Shown: one piece after another, positions 1 through 9,300 of the stretch
How the letters are laid out: every line of letters begins with the position of its first letter
Position numbering within the stretch: the first letter of the stretch is position 1
NCBI RefSeq assembly: GCF_001044395.1
Contig: NZ_JANU01000007.1
Location: forward strand, 1 to 64,000
Source of the DNA: Caenimonas sp. SL110
Lineage (GTDB): Bacteria > Pseudomonadota > Gammaproteobacteria > Burkholderiales > Burkholderiaceae_C
Direction: 5' to 3'
DNA: 64,000 nt
Translations under genes and position numbers: made by a program
The notes under the pieces: model-generated
What the model was told of the DNA's origin: nothing
Seen by the model: only the letters and a program-made list of their open reading frames with translations
The model's database searches: none

Positions 1-3000
1 GTGTGGCTGAAGTTCGAGATGCCTTCAGGCGCTGCCGAGACCACGAAGGTTTGCACGGCGCTGGTCACTGCGGCGAGTGCAGCCGTGGTCTGCGTGAGCG
101 TGTATGACTTGGGCACGTAGGTGCTCGGCGCAATGCTCACCGTCGGCGCGGCAACTCCGGGTGCGGAGACCACGATGCGCTTGAAGGTCTGGTTGGTGCG
201 GGTCGAAGAACGCTCGAAGTACAGGTCGAACTCGTAGGTGCCTGCGACCAGCCGCGTCGGTGCGACATTGACTGATGAATTGCCGCCCGAGGTGGTGATG
301 GCGTCCGGCCATGCGGCCCAGCTTCCGCCTGCGATGCGGTAGTTCAGTTTGGCCGTGGTGCCCGCCGGTGGCGTGACCCAGGTCAGGCTCCAGCTTCCGT
401 CGGCGTTGGCCTTTGCGACAGGGGCGGGCGTGATCGCCGCGTAGTTCTGCACGAGCGTGGCGGCCGGTGAATCGTTGGCGACAGTGACCTTGCCGAAGGC
501 TTGGTCCAGGCGCGTTCCCGTACCGTTCAGGCCATTGAAGTCGGCGATCTCAAAGCTCACGATGCCCGGTGCCAGCGTGTCGGCGATGTCGATCCAGCGC
601 GATGTTCCCGAGACCTGGATCACGCCGGGATTGATCACCACGCCCCCATAGGCGTCGATGAGTTTGAAGGTGCTGCTCACCGTGCCCGCTGCGGCCGTCC
701 ACGTCAGCCGGAAGCCGCCATCGGGGCGGGCGCTGATGGTGGCAAGCGTGGGCGGGGTTGCTGCGGCGGCGGTTGGTGCGAAGGTGGGCGCTGTCACGAC
801 CGAGCTGACGGTGATGTTCGACTTCGCCCGATGCGTGACCTTGCCACTGGCATCGGTGTAGAACAGCTCCATCTCGTAGGTGCCCGGCGCGGCCTCATAC
901 GCAAAGAAGGTGACGGACTTGGTGGTGGTGCCCGAGACCCGCGTGCTCGCGTCGACCCACGCATCGCTGCTGCCCGCCGTTCGGAATCTCAATTGCAGGG
1001 TGCCGGTGGCCGGTGGGGTCCACTGCAGCTTCCACTCGCCGTTGCTGGCGGTGCTGCTGAAGGTCGGGGTGATCGCAGTGACGGTCGTATCGACCGAGGC
1101 GATGTTGCCGTTGGTCACGGTGTTCTCACGGCGCGAGCAACTGAGCACCGTGGCCCCGCTGGTCACCGTGAGTTCGATCTCGTAGGTGCCATCGACGAAG
1201 GTGCCTGCCGGAATCATCTGGCTGGTCTGCGGCGGCACGAACTGCCAGATCGACGAGGCGGGCCAGGTGGTCGTGCCCTTCAGGCGCGACTTGACGGTGA
1301 GCACCGTGCCTGCGGCCAGTGGGCTCCAGGTGAAGGTCGAGCCTACGCCCGCGGTCGTGGACCAGGTCAGGCCCGGGATGGGCGGTTTGGTGGTCAGCGG
1401 GTCGGTGGTGACGACCTGCGTGGCCGCTTTGTACACCGGGGGTGTGACGGTCACGTTTCGCAAGGCCGCTTCGGTGCGCTGGCCGCTGGCCCGGTCCACG
1501 AAGTACAGGTCGAACTCCCAGGTGCCCTGGGTCAGGCCGGTCGGGCTCACGTCGGCCTTCTGGAAACTCGTGCCCGCTACATCGGCGAAGGCGGCGTTGT
1601 TCCAGGTGTCGGCGGTGCCGGCGCGGCGGTATTTCAGGTAGACGTCGCTGCCCACAGGCGGCTTGGTCCACTGCAGGGACCAGCTGCTGTCGGCGTTGGC
1701 CGCGAAGGTGGCCTGCGGTGGTGTGGTGATGGCTGCGGTGGCCGCGACGTTGGTGTCGGCTGCAATCGTCACGACGGCCGAGGTGAAGCCGGTCACGGTG
1801 GTGCCGCTGCGGGTCAGCACCTTGAGGTCATAGTCGCCGGCTTGCAGCACGTTGGCGTTCAGGTCCAGGCGCTGGCGTCCGGCTGCGACGGTGAGCGTGG
1901 GCGCGGTGACGAGTGTCCATGCCGTATCGCCGCGAAGTCGCGCGAACACCTGCGTGTCCTGTGGCGAGGTCGGCGCGGTCCAGCTCACATTCCAGCCGCC
2001 GTTGGCCGCCGTCTGGAACTGGAACCCGGACACGCGCGGCGCGGCGCCCGCTGCGGGCTCGGCGTAGGGCGCGGTCAAGGCGATGTAGGCGGGCGTCGTC
2101 TCTGTGATCACGGCTGCGGGCACTGCGCCCTGGCTCATCGTGATGGAACCCGTGGTGATGGCGATCACCACGCCGCCCCGGGTCTGCGTGATTTCGAACT
2201 GGTGCGTGCCGTAGGCCGAGTTCGCGGGCAGCACGTATTGCTGCTTGAGGCCGCTCGCGTCCAGGCCTATCGTCACTGCGGTCAGGGTGCCGCCGGGTGG
2301 CTTGATGCGCAGGACGCTGGTGACAGTCGTGTCGGTGGGCTTGGTCCACTGCAGCAGGGCGGTGCCGTCGGTGCGGCCCGTGGCGGTCATGCCCGATACC
2401 GGCTCGATGCCTTGCGACGGCGCGACGGTCATCTGGCCGCTGGCGCGTGCATACGGACGCATTTCGCCGGGCTGGTTGTACAGCAGCTCGTAGTCGTACA
2501 GGCCGGGCGGCAAGGCCGACGCATCGACGCCGTCGATGCCGGTGCCGCGAGAGGCCACGGGCAGGCTGAGCCACACGCCGGTGGTGCCCGCTGCGCGGTA
2601 GCGCCACGTCTGGACCACAGATGCACCGGGGCTGGTCCAGCTGTAGCCCGCGCCGGGTGTCGTGGCAAATGTGGCGGCAGGCGTGATCGCCGTCGTGATC
2701 TTGGCGACCAGCGGCGGGTTCAGGTCGATGACACCGCTGGAGGTGACGGCCCAGGCCGTGTCGGCCACGCGCTTGGTGCGCACGCGGTATTCGTACACGT
2801 CGCTGGCAAGGCCGCTGGTGTCGAAGTACAGCTGGTCGCCGAAGTTCGTGGTGACCAGGTCGCGCCATGCGGTTTCGCTGGTGTTGCCCAGGTCGCGCAC
2901 CTGCATGACGATGGCTGTGTCTAGCGCTGTGGGTGCTGCGATGGTGATGCTGTTACTGCCATCGCCCAATGCGTTCTGGTCGATCAGCTTGACCCATTGG

Positions 3001-3320
3001 CCGTTGATGTCTTTCTTCCAGACCGTGAGGCCGTTGACGGCGCTGATGCCGCCGATGCTGCCCTGGTCCAGCCACTCCATCACCGGGCCGCTGGCGGCTT
3101 CTTCGGCGGTGAAGGTCTTGGTGATGCTGGTGGCAGTCGCGTAGAAGTTGATGGCCGGGTAGGTGGTGAGTTCGCCGTTCGCGCCGGTTTCCACCGTCAC
3201 TTCGGGGATGTTGAATGCGGCGCTGGTGTACTTCAGTTCCACCTTGATGTCGCCCGAGCCCAGTGAGGCGAGGCTTGCCCATGACAACTGGACGCGGTTG
3301 GGCATGGTCCAGTGGTAGTT
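1..3320 (-). repeat. Tandem FnIII-like modules in the C-terminal third of the giant gene
   Basis: About nine modules of roughly 100-115 residues each share a pattern of a strand with WxLxWxxPxxG, a middle YRxAG strand, and a closing GTYEFDLYF-like strand, followed by a Thr/Pro/Ala linker. This is typical of fibronectin type III or similar beta sandwiches, though no single family is certain by eye. The array is still running at the window edge. The nucleotide copies are diverged, so this is an old internal duplication rather than a recent expansion. Confidence 0.7.
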
Positions 3321-6300
3321 GCCCGACACGTAGCCCGAGCTGTAGTCGTCGCGAACGACGCTCGCCTGCTGCGTGATCGATGCGGCCGTCGTCATGTGAC
3401 TGACCGTGACCCCGCCCTGCGAGTCCTGGCGCTGCGGCATCATCGTCTTGATGACGCGGCCCAGCTTGTCGTATTGGGTGATGGTGCGGCGCACATCCGT
3501 GCTGGTCGCGGCCGTGGCCGGGTTCAGCACGGTGATGATGTTGACAGGCCCGGTCTCGCGGCCCGCACTGCGAATCTCCTGCGTGACGCGGCCTTGCAGG
3601 TCGTACAGGTAGATGCGGTCGATGCCGTCATCGGCGTTGGTGCGCCACAGGCGACCGGCAGTGCTGTACTCGAAGTACTCCGCTTCGAGCGCATCGACAC
3701 GTCGGCTGGTCATTTCGCCGAAGCCGTTGTAGCCCATGACGGTCACGCTTTCGCCCACTGCGCCGGTCAGGGTTGTGGGGGAGGGCTGGCGAACACGAAC
3801 GACACGCCCGGCCTTGTCGTATTCGAAGGCCTGATAAATCGTGGCCGCGCCTGTGGCCGTGGTGACGCCTTGCCACGTTCGCTCCAGTCGCCCCATGCGG
3901 TCGTACGACATGAAGCTGGAGACGCCCTGCGCATTGGTGATTTGCGTGATGTGGCCGAAGCGATCGACCTTGTACCGGTCGGTGCGGTCGGCAGGGTTCA
4001 GGCCGGCATCGACGCGCACGTAGCCGTCCGCGTTGGCGCTGGCCACGCCGTTGGCTTTTGCGACCTTGCCCACGACGTTGCCGAGCGCGTCGTGGTAGTA
4101 CTCCGCCAGCGGCGTGATGGTGCCGCCTTCGGATGCGAGGCCGATTGCCGGTGTGACGGTGGCAGTGACGCGGCCTTGCGCGTCGTAGTAGCTGTAGCTG
4201 TTGTTGCCCAGGGCGTCGGTGGTCTGCGTCAGGTTGCCGAGCTTGTCGTACTGGTAGAGCGTCTGCAGGTCCTGCACCGGCGTGGCGCTGTTCAGGCGTT
4301 GCAGGTCCAGCTCGACCTGGTAGGTGCCTGCCTGCAGGCTGGAAGAAAGCACCACGTACTGGATGCTGCCTTCGGTCTTGACGGGCCAGGTTTCCCACTG
4401 CGTGCTGCCCGGTGGCTTGATCTGGATGGTGGCAACGACGCCCTCTGCGGGCGTCGGCCATTTCAGTACGCGCACGCCATTGAGCAGGGCGACGATGGTG
4501 TTGGCGATGCCGGTGATAGAGGAGGTGGGCGCGGCGCCTGTGCGCGGCGAGATGGTCAGCGTGCTGGTCTCTCGGCCCACGACGGCGTTGCCCTGCGTCC
4601 AGGTCAGCTCCAGCTCAAGGATGTTGGGCGTGGTGTCCGCGCCGATGCTGATGCTCTGCGAGGCACCGTCGGTCACGATCAGGTCGCTCGCACTGGTCCA
4701 GGTGTCGGTGCCTTGCACGCGCCAACTCACACGGGCGATCGTGCCTGCGGGTGGTGTGGGCCACTGGATGACCGAGCTGCCGTCCGCGCCTGCGAAGAAC
4801 ATCACGTCGGCAATGCGCGTGCCGGAGTTCGCCGGTGTGGTGACCAGGAGCGTCTGCTTGACCGGCGTGGTGGTCGACACGGTGAAGGTGCCGCTGGCGT
4901 GGCCTGCCGATGTGGAACCCGAGGTGACTTCGACCTTGCGCCGCGTCTCGCTCAGCTTGCGGCCTGCGAGGTCGTATGTGAATTCGGTGACGCGGTCTTC
5001 GCGCGTGGTGGCAGGGTCTGCGGGGCGGGTGGCCGAGTAGCTGGCTGGCACGGTCACCGCAGTGGCGAACTCGGTGAGCTTCTTCAGTTCGCCGGTCTCA
5101 AAGAATTCCCGTTTGGTCAGGAACCCCATCGCGTCGAGCGTGGCGACTTCCAGTCCGCCTGCGTCGTAGAAGTGGTCGGTCGTGCCCTTGCCGTCCGAGC
5201 TGCGCGTGACCTGGCCGAAGGCGTTGTACGCGTAGCTTGTTGAAGCGCGTCCGTCGACGGAGGTGGTGCCGGTGTCGGCGTCGTAGATGAAGCCTGCGGG
5301 TTCAGTGACGGTTTTGACGCGACCTGCGGTGTCGTACACCGTCTCGATGCTGCGGCTTTGCGAGACGTCCAGCGCGATTGCGCGCGCTTTGGCCTGCGCA
5401 TAGGTCAGGCCTGCAGGAGTCGGCGTGATGGCAGTGGTCGCGCCGTTGTAACGGGTGAGAGTCTTGACCTCACCGAACGCATTGCGCTCGTAAGCCGTCA
5501 TGTAGCCGCCAGCGTCGATCTCGAAGGCCAGCTGGCCTGCGCGGTCATAGCTCTTGTAGCTGTAGTTGCCGGCCTGGTCCATGCCAGCGACAGCGTTGCC
5601 CAGGGTGTCGTACCAGGTGCGGGTCTGGATGTCACCGTGGATGGTCGCAACCTGCCGGCCCAGCGAGTCGTACTCATAGCGCGTGATGCGCTCTTCGTCA
5701 AGGCCTGCGGCTTCCTTGCGTTGCAGCAGGTTGCCCAGTGCGTCGTAGCTCAGATGCGTCTGCGGCTGGACGTTGACCGGCGTTCCCAGCACCAGGTTGC
5801 CCGCTGCGTCCAGGCTGGTGGGCGTGCGCAGCACGGTGGGCGAGGTTTCGGTGGTGACACGGCCCGATGCATCGTGCTGGTAGGTCCACACCGCGCCGGC
5901 CTTGTTGGTGAAGCTCTGCTTGCGACCGATGGCGTCGTAGCTGTAGCTTTCGGTGTAGCCCAGCGCGTCGGTGCTGGACAGCAGGCGGCCCTGGCTGTCG
6001 TAGTTGTAGCTCTCGGTGCGGTCGGCAGCCAGTGGGCTGCCCAGGGCGGACTTGATGTCGGTGAGCGAGACCGTCGCGCTGTGTGCGAACGTGACTTGCC
6101 GCGCGTGCAGCACGGTGCTGGTCAGGCGGCCGAGCGCGTCGAAGCTGGTTTCGCGAACCGTGCCCGCGCCATCGACGGCGTAGCGCAGTCGATTGGCCGC
6201 GTCGTAAGCGCTGCGCTCGATGCGGTCCAGGCTCGGCGTTGCGGAGGTGCGCACCAGGATGTCGTTGGCCGATGCGTTTGTGCTCAGGCCCGCCCGCTGG

Positions 6301-9300
6301 GCCGTGGTCATCGTGGTGGCATAGCGGGTCGTCTTGACCACGTTGCCTGCGCTGTCGTAGTCGAGTTTGGTGACGGCGTTCGCACCATCAATCGAATAGA
6401 CCCGGCGGTTGGCCGCGTCGTAGGCGAATTGCTCGACGCGGTCGTCTGCCTGCGTAGCGCCCAGCGCGGTTTCGATCGTGCCCGTGGTGGTGGGCAGGGT
6501 GGTGAGCAGCTTCGCGTACGAGGTGCGGCGCGTGAGGTTGCCGTTGCCGTCGTAGTGGTTGCGTGTGACCGCGCCGCCCAGGTCGCCTGCCAGATCGCGC
6601 GTGGCCTGCACGGTGAACACCTGGCGATTGGCCGCGTCCCAAGTGAAGTTGGTGACGCGGTCGGTCATCCAGTTGGCCGTGGCCTGCGATGGCGCAAGGC
6701 CTGCGGCCAGCGGCGTCGCGTACTGGCGCAGCGCGCTCAGGTTGCCGTTCTTGTCGTAGCTGCGCTGGGTGACTGCGCCCATGCCGTCTGCTGTCCACTC
6801 CAGGCGTCCGGCGCGGTCGTAGCGCATGGAGGTGCGCACGTCGCGCGTATCGTCTGCAATCAGGGCCACGGCCTGCGCCAGTGCGGTTTGCGTGGCTGCG
6901 GTTTCCGGGGCAATTGCAACCGCATAGGCGCGGCGCTCTTGCACCTGGCCGTTGGCGTTGTAGGCTTGCGCAACCACCGCGCCATTGCCGTCGATCGTGT
7001 AGATCGCGCGGTTGAGCTTGTCGTAGACCGTGCGGATGCGCTCGTCGCGCGCGTCTGGTGCCGGTTGCGGAACGGAGACGCCGTCCCAGCTGGTCACCGC
7101 GTTGACATAGGCGCGTCGCTCGATCAGGTTGCCGCTGGCGTCGTGCTGGTAGTGCACGACATGACCCAGGCTGTTCAAGGTGGCCGTGACGCGCCCGTCC
7201 TTGTCGTAGAGATTGCCTTCGAAGCGGTCCAGCTGCGAGGGCGCCAGCAGCGCCTCGATGTCTTGCAGTGTCGGTGCCGCGGGCAGGCTGGTCAGGCTGA
7301 TCGCTTGCGCATAAGTGCGCCTCTGGTACACGAGGCCCGTGTCGGTGTAGTTCGTGCCCTGCACATTGCCCAGCGCATCAATGGTGTAGCGCAGCTGGTT
7401 GTCGGCGTCGTAGACATAACGCGTCGAATTGCCGTTGCCGTCGAACGCGCGCAGCAGGTTGCCGACCTTGTCGTACTGCCAGTCACGCGCAGTCACGATG
7501 GTGCCGGTGGTGAAGGGATCGGCTACCGTCGTGCCGGTGCGCGTTTCTTCGCGCGTGCGTCGGCCCAGCTTGTCGTAGAAGTACAGGGTGATCGCGCCGT
7601 CGCCGGTCGCATTGGCGTTCGGGCGCACGATGGACTGCAGGTTGCCGCTGGCGTCGTAGCTGAAGCTCGTGACCAGGTTCAGCTCGACTGCGCCACCGGC
7701 CACGGTGGGGTCGACCGTCTGCTTCACGAGCCGGCCGTTCAGGTCGTAGTCGAGTTGCGTGACGACCTGGTTGGCGTCGGTGATGCGGACCTGCTGGCCC
7801 TTGGCATCCCAGCCGTAGGTGGTGACCAGGTTCAGCCCGCCGGGGTTCACCGTGCGGGTGAGCAGCCTGCTCGCACCGTCGTAGGCCAGTTGCACTTCAT
7901 TGAGCCCGGCATCCGTTGTCTTGACGATGCGGGCGGCCCGGTCGTAGTCGGTCGACGTGCTGGTGCCGTCGGCAAAGGTGGTCCGGGTCAGGTTGCCGTT
8001 GTCGTCGTAGTCGTAGGTGGTCTTGTCGGCCGCGTTGCGGGCGTCGCTCACCGTGAGCGTCTGGCCGAAGCGGTTGAACGTGGTCGTGACCGCGAAGCCC
8101 TCGGGCGTGGTCACGCGAACGCTGCGCGCGAGCAGGTCGTAGCTGTACGTCGTGGTCTGGTTCAGCTCGTCGGTGGTGCTCAAGATGCGGTCGAATGCGT
8201 CGTAGCTGGTGGAGCTCCAGCGGCCCAGGCCGTTTTCAAGGGCGATCTGACGGCCCAGCTTGTCGTACCTGTATTCACGTTCGATCCAGTTGGCATCGGT
8301 GGTTTTGACGACGCGCCCGAATGCGTCGTAGCTTGCCGTCGTCCAGGCATTGAGCCCGCCGTCGTCCGCCTTCGTTGACGTCACCTGGCCGCGGCTGTCG
8401 TAGCCCGTGAGTTGGGTATAGATCGCCACTGCGCCCAGCGATCGTGTGCGTGAAGTTTCCTGGCCGAACGCGTTGTAGAGGTAGCTGGTCTTGACGCCTG
8501 TCGCATCGGTCACGCTGTCCAGCGCGCCGCCCAGGTTCCAGGCGTAGCTGGTCTTGCTGTCGGAGCTGTCCGAAGCGGCTGCTGCGATGGCCGTGGTCAG
8601 TGCCGAAGTCACCAGCCCGCCGATGAGGGTGGCGAGCGTGGCCGGTGCAATCGCAGTGGCGTATCTGACCGTCGCCTTGAGCTGACCCAGCACGTTGTAC
8701 TGGTTCTCGGTGATGCCGCCCAGCGCATCGATGGTGTGGGTCAGGCGGCTGTCGCCGTCGTAATAAAAGCGCGTCTTGTTGCCGTACTGATCGGTGGTGC
8801 CGGTGCGCCGGCCCGCTGCGTCATAGGCGTGAGTGATGCCCCATTGCGACCAGACCTGCGCGGCGATCGCTCCCGGCGCAGCCAGTGCCAGCGCGCCTTC
8901 GGCGGTCAGCTCCCCGATCAGGCGACCCTGGATGTCGTACCGGACTTGCGAGGTGCGCAGCTCGGCGGTGCCCAGTGCGCGCTCGGTCTTGACGAGGTGG
9001 CCGGCATTGTCGTAGGTGTACTGCGTGACCGTGCCCTGTGCATCGGTTTCGCGTGAGATGCGGTTGAGGTTGTCGTAGGTCCAGGTGGTCGTGCGGGCTT
9101 CGTTGGTCGCTGTCGGGCGGGCGTCACCCAGCGACCTGGCGAACGTCATGGTGCCCGCGACCTTGTTGTCGTAACGCACCGAGGCAGTCAGGCGGCCTTC
9201 GCTGTCGTATTGCTTTTCTGTGAGGTAGCCCTCGGCGTCGACTTCGCCTGCGACGCGTCCTCCCGCATCGCGGATGAACCAGGTGACTGCGTCCTTCTGC

